DNA from: Thamnaconus septentrionalis
Lineage: Eukaryota > Chordata > Actinopteri > Tetraodontiformes > Monacanthidae
Direction: 5' to 3'
Assembly: GCA_009823395.1 (NCBI GenBank)
Contig: CM020511.1
Coordinates: 7,364,501 to 7,428,500, forward strand
Length of the DNA: 64,000 bases
Part shown: one piece after another, positions 24,669 through 38,786 of the stretch
Numbering within the stretch: position 1 is the first letter of the stretch
Layout of the letters: each line of letters opens with the position of its first letter
Translations under genes and position numbers: made by a program
Notes under the pieces: model-generated
What the model saw: only the letters and a program-made list of their open reading frames with translations
What the model was told of the DNA's origin: nothing
Databases searched by the model: none

Positions 24669-25843
24669 ATGAAGAACATGTACATCCCGGCCAACGCCTG
24701 CGTCCGCAGGAAGGTGCTGGACGGCAGGGCGCTGAGCGCCACGGCGGCGGCGGCGGTGGCGGGCGGGAAGGTCCGGGAGGTACGGACGAGGCCCTTCCAG
24801 GAGATCCCTCACACGGGGAGCAGCGGCTGGCTCAACCTGCTCAAGTTCTGGAGGGAGGACCGCTTCCGGCAGCTGCACGTTCACATGGAGAAGACCTTCA
24901 GCGAGCTGGGACCCATCTACAGGTAGCAGCAGGGAACGTGAGGAGCAGCTGGTGCAGTGGTGATGATGATCTGAGGTCTTTTCATCCCCTGTGTGTGTGT
25001 GTGTGTGTGTAGGGAGCACGTGGGCACCCACAGCAGCATCAACATCATGATGCCCTCCGACATCAGCGAGCTGTTCCGGTCCGAGGGTCTGCACCCCCGA
25101 CGGATGACCCTGCAGCCCTGGGCCACCCACAGGGAGACCCGGCAGCACAGCAAGGGAGTCTTCCTCAAGTCAGTCACACTGTGTGCGCGTCTGTGTGTAT
25201 GTATGATGCTCATGTTACCAAGTGTGTTGCAAGTGCAATCCAAATCCAAACACTTCAACCAAAAATGAAATTGTAATTAGTTTTCCAGATGTAAAGAATT
25301 CAGCTGCAGTCCAAACACGGCAAGTCAGCTCCTCAATTCAGTTTCAGTGTGACTGCTGCGCCTCCTCTCAAACACATGAGCGCCACAGGGACTCAGGAAG
25401 TTTTCTATTCTGTCTTTTTCATGTTGGAGTTCTCGGTAAACGGTGGGCTTCCATTGGCCGGAATGATGACTTAAAAGAAAGGGATGTGAACATATTACTG
25501 ACATTGTGGTGAAGGTTAAATATGATCGATCATATGACAGTGTTGAATAATGACGCATCACAAGTTATTATGTCAAAGTGGTTACCGGCCACCTCCTTAA
25601 AAAAAAATCAAAAAAAATCTGCCCTTTGAATTTAATCAGCATATTTATAAAAACTGTTTTCCACTGCAGTGACCTTCACTTACTGTTAATTGTCTTTGTG
25701 TTGCCAGACTGGCTGGTTTGTCATTTTAATCGAGCCCCTTCGCCTCCATTTTTTGTTCTAGGCACATCCCCTGGTGACATGTTATTATTATGGTTTTGTT
25801 TTTCACTTTATGCTTTTCAAGAAAGAGAAAAACTGGGTGATGC

Positions 25844-25888
<45 letters not shown>

Positions 25889-27730
25889 TTGCTTTAACTC
25901 ATCAAGGTCAGAAGACCCAGTTGCATTTTGCCAGATATTAGTACAAATATTGATGAATATGAAAATGAAGACTAAGTCACTTAGACTAAATCTTAATGTG
26001 TAATCTCTATGAGTCTTGTTTTTTTGTTGCTTGTGATAATCACATCCAGTGTTCGAGATACAGAGAAAAATTTAGTTTTTTACTTTAAAAATACATTTGT
26101 TCCTTCACAACAACTGCATCAGAGCAAAAAATCCAGGCCAGCGTCTCTCTGGACTCTGTCCTCCACAGGAACGGCAAGGAGTGGCGGTCGGACCGGCTGC
26201 TCCTCAACAAGGAGGTGATGATGAGCGCCGCCGTCCGGCGCTTCCTGCCGCTGCTGGACGAGGTGTCCCGGGACTTCTGCTCAGCGCTGCGGGCCAAGGT
26301 GGAGGGGCAGGGGAGGGGCAGCCTCACCATGGACCCCAGCCCCGACCTGTTCCGCTTCGCCCTGGAAGGTCAGAGGTCGTCCGTGAGGGGGTGAATCGGC
26401 GCCTCCTCCAGGCGGAGGCCAAACACTGTCCGCATTTGGGGGAACAAAAAAAAAGAGAAGAAACGGTTGAAAGTGAAGCTTTAATGTCTTCTTGCTTCTT
26501 TTGTTTGTGACCTTGGAGCAGCAGCAGCAGCTCCGCCTCCTCCCTCTCTGACAGGCTCTCATTCACCCTGAACAATCAGAGCTTTTTTTTCGGCTGCGTC
26601 ACACACGGTGACGCCAGCAGTGACGGCCAGAGGAGGAAAATTCTTCTCCCCTCCGCCAGCATCAGGGGAGAAAAATTCCACCAGCCATTTCTTCACACAT
26701 TCCGTGCCTGGACTCTAAAATATTCGCCTGCGTCCTTTTTTTTTTTTATTTTGCGAGCGGCAAATTCTCATTTCCAGGCCGTCGGCGTTATCTGCCGTCG
26801 ACACGTCTCTGAGACGTGGGAGGTCAAAGAGAGCGGAGCACCTTTTTAAAAATAGAAGCAGCCACAAAGGCCATCAGAGCCGCCGCCACCGCGGCTATCA
26901 GCAGCGCCACATTCACCCGTGTGAATGCTTGGATGACTCAGTGAGCCGTGCGCATATGCATCTGTGTGTGTGTGTGTGTGTCACAGAGAGAGAGAGAGAG
27001 AGAACGAGATGATGACTTTGAGTCATGCCGGGTTGCTCCTAATGGAGCGGAACACATGAATCCAGGTGCTAATCCGCTATGGAAATAGACCTGCAGTGAC
27101 TCTATTCCGGTCTGCAGCCGCTGCTTCAGAGCAACATGTGCATGCACAAGTTAATATATCCGTCCTTTTGCCTCACTGCGCTGGTAAAAATGTGCTTCTT
27201 TTTATGTCTGCATGTATCTATTGATCTATTTCAACCTTAATATTTCCACTGTGTCCTGCTCTTCCCGCCTGCAGCCAGCTGCCACGTCCTCTACGGCGAG
27301 CGCATCGGCCTCTTTTCCTCCTCTCCCTCCATGGAGTCCCAGAAGTTCATCTGGGCGGTGGAGCGGATGCTGGCCACCACGCCGCCCCTCCTCTACCTGC
27401 CCCCCCGCCTGCTGCTCCGCCTCGGCGCTCGGCTGTGGACGCAGCACGCCTCGGCCTGGGACCACATCTTCAGACACGGTACGGCCCGCCGGCGCCGGCG
27501 CCGTTGACCTGCAGCTCCGCCCACCTGTCCGTCCGTCCTGATTTGTCCTCGTGTACAGCGGAGGAGAGGATCCAGAGGGGCTACCAGCGGCTGGCGTCGC
27601 CCCAGGATGGAGGGCCGGAGGTCGGGGGTCGCTACCCGGGGGTCCTGGGCCAGCTGATGGAGAAAGGACAGCTGTCGCTGGACCTGATCAAAGCCAACAT
27701 CACCGAGCTGATGGCAGGAGGGGTCGACAC

Positions 27731-27793
<63 letters not shown>

Positions 27794-30518
27794 ATGTCTT
27801 CAGCATGTGTCCACCTTCAGCTGATCCACACCCCCACCCTCCCCACCCCCACCCCAGACCGCTGTGCCCCTGCAGTTCGCTCTGTTCGAGCTCGGCCGGA
27901 ACCCCGAGGTGCAGGAGAGGGTGAGGCAGCAGGTGAGAGCGTCGTGGGCGCAGGCCGGCGGAGATCCTTACAAGGCCCTGCAGGGGGCGCCACTGCTGAA
28001 GGGAACCATCAAGGAGGTTTTGAGGTAAGACGTTGAGCTCTTGTATGTTTTGTTGTGGGCAGTGAATCATCATTCTTGAAATTATCCCAGTTGTTCGTTC
28101 GTTTGTGATTCCGTTTTGGGCTTTTGTCACATGACTCCCAAGTTTTTGATCCTTGGAATACGTCGTCTCCTGTCTGCGTGATGTCAGATGAACAGCTTGT
28201 GACAGCTGAAGGTTTAGGAAGGTTGAAGGTTTCGGAAAAAGGATGAAAACTAAAACATTTTTCCAGCACTCTTAAGTCGATTTTTTCTTTCTCAAAGCCA
28301 AAGATATTGCCTGAACAGTTAAATCGACTCAAAGAAATTCTAAAAACCAAAAAAAATTAATTATGTTCAGAAGTCAGTCTATCTGAAGGGAAGACAAAAA
28401 AATCTCCCTGATCTTCTGAGCGGTCGACTCTGTTCCCAGCCCTAAAATATCTGATAAAGGATCGATTGCTTTTAATCCTTCAGAACTGAAGGTTTTTGAG
28501 AGTGTTGGGGGGGTTTTCAGCCACTATTTCAGCGTTCTGCCTGTGTGTGCTTGTTGGGTCATGACAGGTTATATCCGGTGGGCATCACAGTGCAGCGTTA
28601 TCCCGTCAAAGATATCATCCTTCAGAATTACCACATACCAGCCGGGGTGAGTTGGCCCTCTCTTTCTCTGTCTCTCTCTCTCTTGCCGTCATCGCTGCTT
28701 TACCGTCGACTCCTCGCCGTTTCACCACCGACAAATGTCCTTTTCCCGACCGCAGACGATGGTGCAGGCCTGCCTCTACCCGCTGGGCAGGAGCGCCGAC
28801 GTGTTCGACCAGCCGCTGCTCTTCGAGCCCGGCCGGTGGGCCGGCGGCCGGGGGGAAGGGACGGGCTTTCGCTCCCTGGCGTTTGGCTTCGGCGCGAGGC
28901 AGTGTGTCGGCAGGAGGATCGCCGAGAACGAGATGCAGCTGCTGCTCATGCACGTGAGTGGTGGTGGTGGTGGTGGTGGAGCGAGCAGGCGAGGGGACAG
29001 GAGGTCAGGGAGAAGTGGCCTGATGCAGAAATAATAGATTTTGGTTGGATTCAGTTGGACTTGAAACTGGAGAGTATTTCATGTTATTCATTCTTCTATA
29101 CCTGCTTTGCACTCAGGGTCTGTATTATATAGAATTATATAAACTGGATACCAGGCTGCCAATATGGCGGCACAGCAATTTTTCTCTCCCCCAGTGGTCA
29201 CTCGAGGTACTGCAGCCAAAAATCCTATACGGCCCAGAAAGCATTTTTTCCCCCGAAGATCGTAATACTACCGACTACTGGGAACCTTATCTCGTAATTT
29301 TGAGATCAGGATCTTATAATTAACAGATAAATACGAGATAATTATGAAATAAAATAAAGAAAAAGGAAATATCTGTAAATCCTTTCTAATCAGTGGGCAA
29401 TGATGGCGCTATCACAGTTAATCAGCTCTTTCCGCCTTCTTAGTTTGAGACACTGGGAAATACTTGCATTTCTTAAAACTGAGGATGGTATTAATATTAT
29501 TAGTATGTCAACACTGTGCAGGTACGGAAGCGCATTGCGAGATCCTCATCTCATAATTACGAGTTCCTGATCTCGTAATTACGGGATCTTTTCTCGTAAA
29601 CGAGATAAGGTGCCTAATTTGTTTTTTATCCAGTGATTGCGCTTCCGTATAATACAAAAATAAATAGCTGTAAAACAATTGACAGAATGCCTCCGACTTG
29701 AAACGTGGTTCGTAGCAAATCTTTCTATTGTAGATTTTTAAGTCATCAACTTTCAATCTTTCTCAAAAAAAAAAAAAAATCATTAAGGTCAGAAAATCAC
29801 CAGAAAAGAGTTTTATATTCCCAGTGTGATGTCAAGGCTATCGCACACACTGCTGTATCTCAGCTCCTTCTGATTGACTGATGCGTCCTGGTGCATCACT
29901 TGAGTTGCAGAGGCATGATGGGAAATGACATGACTGGATCGTGAAAGTGGCACAAAAATGCTTTTTGGGCGCAGGGGATTTTTTTGCTGCAGTACCTCGA
30001 GTGGCCACTGGGGAAAAAAAATCGGCGCGCCGCCATATTGCCAGTCTGGTATCCAGTTCTTATCGTCAAAGTGGTTACATTTTAGATTGCTGTGTCTTTC
30101 ACTTTGGGGGTTCCAGCAGGGATTTTTGCGTGGGTTCTTTTCAGGTTCTCCAGCTTGCTCACCAATTGAGAATTCTAAATTGTCCGTGGGCGTGCGTGTG
30201 AGTGGTTTGTTCATCTTTCAGTGTGGCCCTGAAGATTAAACTGGAGGGTCTCCAGCCTCCTGAGGGGAAGCAGGTGTAAAAAATGAATGGATGGGTTATT
30301 TTCGCAATACTGGCAAGCATAACATCAAATTCTGAACATTTTCTCTGCGCCCCCCTCTTCACCTTCCTCCTCACCTCCTGCCCACCCCCGACTCTGTGTC
30401 TGTCTAGATCCTGCTGAGTTTCCGCCTCAGCGTGTCGTCCTCGGAGGACATCAAAACCACGTGCACCCTCATCCTGCAGCCCGAGACTCCGCCGAGGATC
30501 ACCTTCAGCAGGCTCTGA
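24669..30518 (+). CDS. cyp11c1: Mitochondrial cytochrome P450 11C1 (steroid 11-beta-hydroxylase)
   Basis: This enzyme of the inner mitochondrial membrane hydroxylates steroids at C11, making cortisol in the interrenal and the precursor of 11-ketotestosterone in fish gonad; electrons come from ferredoxin. Nine exons with consistent phases: 24669-24922, 25013-25168, 26169-26368, 27275-27478, 27559-27731, 27858-28024, 28568-28646, 28756-28953, 30408-30518, giving 513 aa. Motifs: N-terminal Arg/Ala-rich likely targeting region, I-helix ELMAGGVDTTAVPL, ExxR in KEVLRLYPVGITVQRYP, heme loop FGFGARQCVGRR with the cysteine ligand, and C-terminus LILQPETPPRITFSRL. The last two segments and VGITVQRYPVKDI favour the 11B/11C branch over CYP11A. 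Intron 5 begins inside a (GT)n tract and intron 1 ends in one. No defect seen in the coding sequence. Confidence 0.93.
25846..25887. repeat. (GTTA)n tetranucleotide repeat in cyp11c1 intron 2
   Basis: Ten or more GTTA units without interruption. Confidence 0.95.
27732..27791. repeat. (GT)n forming the cyp11c1 intron 5 donor
   Basis: Thirty GT units start at the first intron base, so every GT in the tract is a possible donor dinucleotide. The coding frame fixes the true one at GACACG|GT. Confidence 0.9.
29142..30058. mobile_element. Foldback/MITE element with about 80-bp inverted ends, cyp11c1 intron 8
   Basis: Left end AACTGGATACCAGGCTGCC, AATATGGCGGC, CCCAGTGGTCACTCGAGG, TACTGCAGCC. The right end carries the same modules inverted (GCTGCAGTACCTCGAGTGG, GCCGCCATATTGCCAGTC, TGGTATCCAGTT). 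Nested inside, 29522-29655, is a second structure with ACGGAAGCGCA ends and several palindromic CTCGTAATTACGAG-like motifs. The 120-base module at 29810-29930 (GAGTTTTATATTCCCAG to GGCATGATGGGAAATGAC) recurs at 56039-56160. No transposase frame is present. Confidence 0.8.
30088..30300 (+). mobile_element. LINE2/SINE-type 3' tail
   Basis: Carries TTCTCCAGCTTGCTCACC, CTAAATTGTCCGTGGGCG, GTGTGAGTGG and ends in ATGAATGGATGG. This is the common fish LINE2-related tail; a related copy lies at 47570-47700. Confidence 0.6.
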
Positions 30519-30590
30519 CAGCCACCAGTGGAGAGTGGAGAGCTGTTTTTATCCAAAATCACAGTCACCCTGCGCTAATCCCCCTCCCCT

Positions 30591-30593
<3 letters not shown>

Positions 30594-30631
<38 letters not shown>
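30594..30631. repeat. (CA)n microsatellite in the cyp11c1 3' UTR
   Basis: About nineteen CA units 75 bases after the stop codon, before an ATTAAA at 30711-30716. Confidence 0.9.
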
Positions 30632-30636
<5 letters not shown>

Positions 30637-30710
30637 AAGAACCTCCTGCTTTCTAATGATCTTCCTATGGACTCTCGCTGGGTTTCTCTTCAATTTGCAT
30701 GTGGAAACGG

Positions 30711-30716
30711 ATTAAA
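30711..30716 (+). promoter_or_regulatory. Variant polyadenylation signal ATTAAA of cyp11c1
   Basis: ATTAAA 190 bases after the stop codon, followed by GT/T-rich sequence. A canonical AATAAA at 31441-31446 is the alternative. Confidence 0.5.
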
Positions 30717-32161
30717 GTGCCATTCCCTTCCATGAGTTTTCGTTGTGGTGAACCTGAGACAGACGCCAATAAGACCTCTGACCACTAGAGGGGGCTACAC
30801 AGCCCACCCAGCAGCTCATTTAAATGTGCCTCGCTCAATCCATCCTGCGTGTTCAGTCCCCGCGTGCTTCCTGGGTCCTACAGGTGGGTCCTCATCTCTG
30901 AAACTTTACTTCTGTATTTATGGATGATATGCAGCAAATTTTGCATTTATTGTAAATTCATCTTAAATATCATTCTGCTGCTTTATTACCCAACTATAAA
31001 ACATGCTTTGATTAATGTGCTTCCTTCCCTGTTGTTTCTCTGTTAATCTTTAAACTTGAGAGTGTGACCCGTTACAATGAATGGATTGATAACAAATACT
31101 TACAGGCCTAATTTTATTGAGGCTATATCTCTCCTGCTCTGCATGTGAGATTGTTGTACTTTGGTCTCCACCCGTGAAACTGACTTTTTTCCAGTTTCGG
31201 CTACAATGAACTTATTATATCACTCTCGGAAAGCCACACGGAGCAGAGGTGCATTTTTCATTATCTCCTGCCAGCTCGGGGACAAAGGTCTGTTTGTGCT
31301 GGCTAACGATTTACACCCTGGGTTCAGCCTGTGTTCATGCATGGCTGTGCGTGAACACGTAGGTGCAGCTCCATTTATTCCTTGGTGACCGACCCATGAG
31401 GAAATCTATACTGTGTCAATGGGTGAAGGAGGCACACTGTAATAAAATCTGAGCTCTTATCAGCTGCACAGTAAGGAGGGTTCAGAAATCCTCTCTCAGC
31501 AAAAAAAAAAAATTGGCGTAAATCTGAAACTCCCTTTGACAGCACATCCTACTTTCAGATTTAATTAAATATATGTATATATATATATGCATATAAACAT
31601 ATACATATACATATACATAATATGATAATCACCTGTACCCTTGTCAGTGAAAACCACAATACAAACTCTTATGGTTTCTGACTTATTTTAGCAGGAAGTG
31701 CTCGATTGCGCCGTGAAACCTGTTCGTTTTGCAGAGATGTTTGAGTTGTTTGTGTTTATTCATGTGTCAAGACCAAGGAAGGGGATTACATAACGTGCAG
31801 AGGCACAAGTTTAAACATGTGACTGGACATTTGATATTAGGTTTTCCGCTTTTCGCCCTCAAGCGTGTCCAGTCATTTGGCGTCACTTTCAGTTATTCAC
31901 CCAGATGTTGAGGAGAAGGTGGAGGAGTAGGAGGAGGAGACGAAGGAGGGAGGGGCAGAGGGTTCAACGGGCCTGAGAAAGGGGGGAAAAAAGGAGTGGG
32001 TGGAGGGGGTGAACAGGTTGACACATAACTGATGGGAATGACAAGTGCACGACCTGAGCGCGCGCAGATTACACGGCAACGGGAGCGACGTAGCATCCGC
32101 AGAGGGAGAATCTACTGCTGGAAGTTCTTGTAGGCTGCAGCAGGTCTTAGTGAAGCGGGAG

Positions 32162-32583
32162 ATGGACAGCATTGGCAGGCCAGGTGAGAGGAGCAGAGAC
32201 TGACTTTTTTTTGGGGGGTTGTGTAAGTTACAATCAAAGGTACCGCTGTGTGTTGGATGACCTGCACTCACAAGCTGCTTGTTCTCCATCCTCAATTATC
32301 TGTGATTAAACCCCTCAGGGGATCAACATGGGTCGTTTAATGAATGAGGTGCAGAGGTTTCGGACGCTTTTGACATGAGTACGGCCGTATTTAGAAAAGT
32401 TGATTGCTCTGACCTGCACTTAGCAGGAATGTGACCCCCCCCCACCCACCCCTCACCCACTGTCGGCACGGCTCTTCTCTCTTATCAGCCACGAAGGCCG
32501 AGCATGCGCTGACCTGTTGCAGATGCCTTTGACCCGCCGTCTATTTTTAGTCCTGTAACAGGTAGCTACGTGTATACGCACAT

Positions 32584-32637
<54 letters not shown>

Positions 32638-35600
32638 CGGCAAAGTGTCAGAGGAGGATCTCAGTGGGACACGGGATGATGATGTGTGCAGCAGCGCGGC
32701 AGAACTGGGTCACAGGAAGACGGAGAAAGAGAGTGGGAGGCCGAGATGACAGGAGGTGGAAAGGAATAAAAACAATGACGGCTCCTGAATCAAAAGGATT
32801 CACGGAGGAGCCTCGTCGTCCTGCGCGGGCCTCCACCCGCCCGACCCGCCGGCGCCCACCGCCGACTTCCACCTTTCTCTGTTTTCGACGGGGTTAAAAC
32901 CTGAGAGTGTCTGATGAAATCCAGGAAGGTAGCAGCTCAGCGACTGCTTTGCCCTCTCTGCTCCTGTGAGGGCTTTGGCATGAAAGACATTGGCAGGTTT
33001 TCTTTGCAGCAGCAGCAGAGTGACAGCTGGAGCTGCTGGGCTGCGATAGGCGCATTAAGAAGTGGGCTGGAAATTGCAGGCAGAGAAATATGACATGGAA
33101 GTTATTTATTGCAAGTCATCCAGTCTTGTCTTGTGGAAATGATGGAAATGAGCGTCCTGGGACCCAGAAACATGATACCTGTCGCTCTGTGGCTGTTGTT
33201 GATGTTGTTGTTGTTCTCCGACAGGCAGCGGGATGTTGCACATTAACTCACAGTCAAACAAAATGCATGAGGTGTCTTAGTTTCAGTTGAAAATTGTATT
33301 TTAATGTGTTATCTCTTTCGGCTAACCAGTCATTCTTTTGGCCGGCCTGAGAAGGACCTCGACCGATCCCCTTTAAAAACCTGGCTCAAACATTAACTCA
33401 AACCTAATGATGCGTAGATTAGACGGAAGTGGCTTGTGTCAAAGTTACTCTGCACCTATTAAACATTTATTAGGTTGAATATCAAAGGCCCAGTGTGTGA
33501 GATTTTGTTGCATCTAGTCATAGGAACACACGCTGCAAACAAATTAAACCGTCATGCATCTGTCATGTCAATGTGAACGGTTGTTGTCAGCAAATTAAAT
33601 CACAACGGCTATTTAATCTCAGTTGCTTCCAGTAGAGGGCCGCCAGGGCCAGCAAGGCCTCCTCTGCCACCCTAAATATACTTAGAAAAGCCTGTTTTCC
33701 GGTAAATACGATAATAAAGTTTAGTCTGTTCATTTCACATCATACAAGATCCACTAGGTTGCACGGCTTCCATTGCATTATGTTATGGTAGACTTTTTAT
33801 CCATTCATATTTCAGCTCGCTTGTGTTGTCAGTTTCTATGAAATCTGCCTTAGGTCAGCGGAACAGACACTGCAGCACAGCTTGTGTCTTCAAATAAACC
33901 AACCAGAAGAAGGTGGAGAAGGTATCCAGGTTTGGTTGCGCAGGCCACCGCAGTTCGCTGCCTGGCTCAGGAGGGGGAGAGAGTTCGAAAAACGCTGCAA
34001 TCTAAAATGTAGCCACTTGATGTCACTGTTTCTTCTTCAAAATCTCCAAATATTGCACGCTTAACCTTTAACACAACCTGGAGATCTGTTTGTCACCGAG
34101 GCAAACCGGCGATGACTGAAGAAGAAGATAAAGACTTAGTTTCCAAATAATCTGCAACTTTTAATGCAAATAACTTGGCACATTTAATACTTTAATAGTT
34201 CAATAGTTTGTTTTGTTATAGTCTCGTTGGTATCTTATACGAAACAGAGACAATGCACAAAGTATTGGACAAGTTCGAACAAGAGTTAAAGCTTACAGAT
34301 GGCTTTTGGTGGACTTTGTTATGGAATCTTTTAAAAGTGTATTTAATTTGTAGTGTCAAATAGTTTTGACACTATCAGTAGCCTTAGTATCCTACTCTTA
34401 ATTGTGATTTTAAATGCTCCAAAAACTAAGTGACGCTGGACTAGGTCACCTACTTGAATGTAATGAAATGTGTATGTGTGATCCTACATGGATTCTCGAG
34501 CCTTAGTGTCATTTTGAGGATTTAGGGTGGACTAAATATGACGTCACTGGTGGCCTTGGTGTTAAAATATACATGGCCGTGGCTTATTTCACACAACTAA
34601 ATACACACATATTCATATTCTAGTCCATTTTATGCCAATAGACCCTTGAGAAATTTCTCCTGCTGGGCCTTTAAGAGCCCCGACACAAAGCCCTGCTACA
34701 CTCCAGTATTAGGCTCTTAGGATCTAAAATTAGAATCCATGAAAACTGAGGACTTTTCCACTGTTGGATCAGTGTCATTCACTTTCTCTGTAAGTGGTTT
34801 TAATGTTGCGGCGCATCAGTGTGTGTTGTTCCGGAAAGATACTGATGCAAACCAGGACTTGGCTGCCGCTGCTCAGCCGCAGACCAAAGAGGATCTGTGA
34901 ACAGAGTGGACGCTTGAAACCATTTGACTCAGTCAAGTCACATCTCGGCGGCGAGGCAATTTTGTGTAAATGTAGGGACAGCAAACGAGATGAAAAACAT
35001 CTCTCGACACATCCGCCGCATTAAAGAGTCCAACATTTTTTCTTTATAGAAAGCAGCCGCCTCAGAATCCCCAAATTCCCGAGGAGGGTGATAGCATCTC
35101 ATTAAGCTGAAAACATGGAGAGATCCCTGTCACCTTCTGTTGTCTGACAAGAATCTTCCTTTATCCTTGAAGGTGGCATCAGACCCCTCACTTGTAAATG
35201 TCACTTTACAAACATCAGATTTATGTTATACGGCAGGAAGACGTGTCGTCGTGTCTCCTGATCTGCTCTGTTTATTTTTGATAGCGACACATCTGACAGT
35301 TAAATGTCATCATGTAGCGCCTTGTTAACTCTCCCCTCTGCATTTAATGTCAGGTTAAAGTGTGTGTGAGCGACGCTTCTGCTAGGCTCTGGCTGCATAT
35401 TCAAACTGTGCATACCACAGAGGCTGAATAACAATGTATTCATACTTTTCCGGCTGGATTTTGGAACAACCGCCGGCCCCGCTGACAACTTTTTTTTCCT
35501 CTCCCCAGGTCGTATCAGGCGCTACTCAGAGGTGATGACACTGCCAGACTCCTTCATCCAGCGCCAGCAGCTGGACGCCAGCATGGCCGACACCTTCCTG

Positions 35601-38600
35601 GAGCACCTCTGTCTGCTGGACATCGACCAGGAGCCAATCACAGCACGCAACACTGGCATCATCTGCACCATCGGTGAGTGTTGGAGGCGCACACGCCCAC
35701 TTTTTAATTTTGTTTTCTGGCAAAGCTTGCGTGGCTGCTGGCAGTCGGTGCCCAGGTGCAGCGTGTTTACAGGGTTTCACGCTCGTGGCTGCCTCACTTC
35801 CAAGGCTTCACGTGGCCTTTTTCCTGCACTGAGGGAAAACAAAATATGAAAAAAGGGAGGAAATATTTGCAAATATATTTTGCGGCTTTGACTCTGGTCT
35901 TGTCTGGGATTTCTCACAAATCTGAATTGAGATCTTCTGTTTGATGGCTCGCGTCCAAAGGGACTAAACAGACCAACAGAGTCAATTTTTACTTGGCAAA
36001 TAAAATATCTGGAAATATCAACAAATAGCAAAAGCCATCTGTATATGTATATATATTATACTCCACTAGACCAGGCATGGGCAGACTGCGGCCCAGGGGC
36101 CATATGCGGCCCATTAAGCTTTTTAATCCGGCCCACCGAACTTGAAGAAATTAATGGTTAGTAAGTCATAAAATAGTTGTATTTCATCCAAAGCACATTC
36201 ACGTTTTCTACATATACCATGATATATTTTTTCCTCCTATGAGGTGGCTCACCAAAACACTCCCTCAATCTGCTGCTGCTCCGGCCCCTCTGTCAAATTT
36301 TAGAACCTGCTGTGGCCCCACCAGTCAAAACGTTTGCCTCCCTCTGCAGAGAAGATGTCATTGTACTGTCAATGCCCCTTGTGACATCACAAACAGCCGG
36401 AACTGAATGTTTCATCTCCACCTGTTCTGGAGTTCACTGACAGGATAGAGACGCATATTATTTAAGAAAATAATCCGTAAAGTCAATTTTGAAATAGCAC
36501 AGCATGTCTTTTTTTATTTCCTTTTGTGTGTCGTGTTTCTACTGTTCGTTATTTCAGCCGGTGTAAAACATGTATGCTCCCGTCAGGTCCTGCGTCCCGA
36601 TCGATCCCCAAACTCCACGAGATGGTGAAGGCAGGAATGAACATTGCTCGCCTGAATTTCTCTCATGGATCACATGAAGTACGTGTGTATATGTGTGTAT
36701 GTGTGTGTGTGTGGGTCTGAGGCCCGTCACTCACATTGCCTTCACACATCATTCATTCCCGTCACGTATCGATTTCCATTCTGTCCGTCCTGTGCCAGTA
36801 CCACGGGGAGACCATCAAAAACATCCGGGAGGCGGTGGAGACGGTGACCTCCGACCCCCTCTACTATCGGCCTGTTGCCATCGCCTTGGACACGAAGGGT
36901 CCGGAGATCCGCACTGGATTAGTCAAAGGGGTAAACATGTCACACGCTTCACCAGTCAGTTGGCCTGAATGCTGTTGAGCAGCCAGAAGTGTAATGTTGT
37001 TGTTATTTATTCTTATTCTTATTCTTATTCTTATTCTTATTCTTATTCTTATTCTTATTCTTATTCTTATTATTACTATTATTATTATTATTATTATTGG
37101 CAGCAGTAGCAGTAGTAGCAGTATTACACAGGTTTCTGTGTGAATCTAAAACCCACAGTGCTGCTGCCGTGTTGTGTTTTCTCTCTTCTCTAACGATCCC
37201 CTCCTCCTGCCACTCCGAGTGCAGGCCGTCTGCCTTTCGGAATAAATTAGCCAGAGCTGTCGGACACCTTGTTAAGCCTTGATTGGCTCGCAAATACCTC
37301 TGTACAACAGTGTAGGTGTAGGACGCTGCGCACCAGTTCCTGCCTGCTTCTTGTCTGCTTCGCGGCTTAATTGGCAGGTTGGAAACAGAGTCACAAACAT
37401 GTGAGGAAAAATAATTCCTCAAATGACACTTTTGCATGCAGAAACGTGTGTTTAAGAAGTCGGTTTGAGGAAAATACTATCAGCGTTAACGTGTCGGGAG
37501 AGAACAATAGAAAGGATGCAATCTCCTTCTCTGCGAGCGGCTCTGATACGAGTGATTTGAACCGTTCAACTGTAAACTTCTCAGAAGCCGGAGTCAGTGA
37601 AACTCAGCAGGGGTCCGGCGAGCATGAGGAGGTAATCAGGCGGGTTGGCAGCCTGGTTTGGAACCGGGTGGCAACACCAGGCAGAAGATGGTTTTCTAGC
37701 AGGACGTATTCGTTTGGCAAGAAAACGGACAGAGATTCACAGTTTTTCTCTCCCGCTGCTTGTCTGTGAAGAAAGTGGAGGAGGAGGTGGAGCTGAAAAA
37801 GGGCAGCAAAGTGCGAGTGGTGACGGCGCAGAGCGAGAAGGACAAGACAGACGGCGCCACCGTCTGGGTGGATTATCCCAATCTCGCCAAAGTCCTCGAG
37901 AAGGACGCGAAGATCTACATCGACGACGGCCTCATCGGGCTCAAAGTCGAGGAAATAGGTAAATGTTGAAGGGGAACATTTTCTATAGTGACATGGGTGA
38001 GCACAACGTTTTCTTTACAGAGGCGCAGTGTCCACCTGACCTTCCAAAGATCCCTTTTCATGCCCTGTATCAACATGTGTGCCATCAGTGAAATCCTTAA
38101 AAAAAAAGGATAGAGGAACTCACCATGTATCCTGTTGATCACTCCCCTTTATAAGAGAGCGTCTGCTAAACTAGCCTTGTTTGATGTCACAAATGCCACT
38201 GGTACCACTTCCAGGCTGCTGACAGCGCCCCCTATAGCTTCCAGCAGCCTTGTTTTTATCCTCTTCCTAACATGCGGAAGCTCCAAAAAATTGTCAGTTT
38301 TATGGATGATGATTAAATTCCAGATGGCTCCACTGCAGTCTGGATTAAAAAAATAAAAGGAAAACCTGACAGCAGCTATAACGTGAGGCCTTTACCACGA
38401 GCTCTACTCCAAGCTTTGTTTTTGCACTCCCCTATTTCAAGTGTGACATATTTTTCTCATGGATTTAGTTGCTCTGACCTGTCATCTCATTTCTGACCCA
38501 AGGGCAGCAAAGATAATAGATTCTTTCAATTCATGCAGCCGTCTCCTCGGAGTCTTTTAGCTCCCTCGAACTCAATCGGCCTCCGACAAGCTTCTGTTCA

Positions 38601-38738
38601 TCATCCAGTCTGAATCCTATCAGAGACTCTAACAGCTCTGATATTGTTTGGAGGAACAAGCATGAACAGACGCAAATCACAAGAAGATGACGTTCACTTT
38701 TTAAACCCACAATGAAGTAAAGCTTGTAAAGCTTATAC

Positions 38739-38786
<48 letters not shown>

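Larger units (their letters stand above)
30519..32161. other. cyp11c1 3' UTR, spacer and pklr promoter
   Basis: Contains the cyp11c1 3' region, an ATATAC-rich tract at 31565-31620 and then a purine-rich (GGAGGA) stretch at 31910-32010 directly upstream of the pklr first exon. No other gene is visible. The first pklr exon is short, so the promoter should lie within a few hundred bases upstream of 32162. Confidence 0.5.

Noticed and set aside
25846..25887. (GTTA)n considered as an interstitial telomere-like tract
   Set aside because: The unit is four bases; vertebrate telomere repeats are TTAGGG. It is a simple microsatellite.
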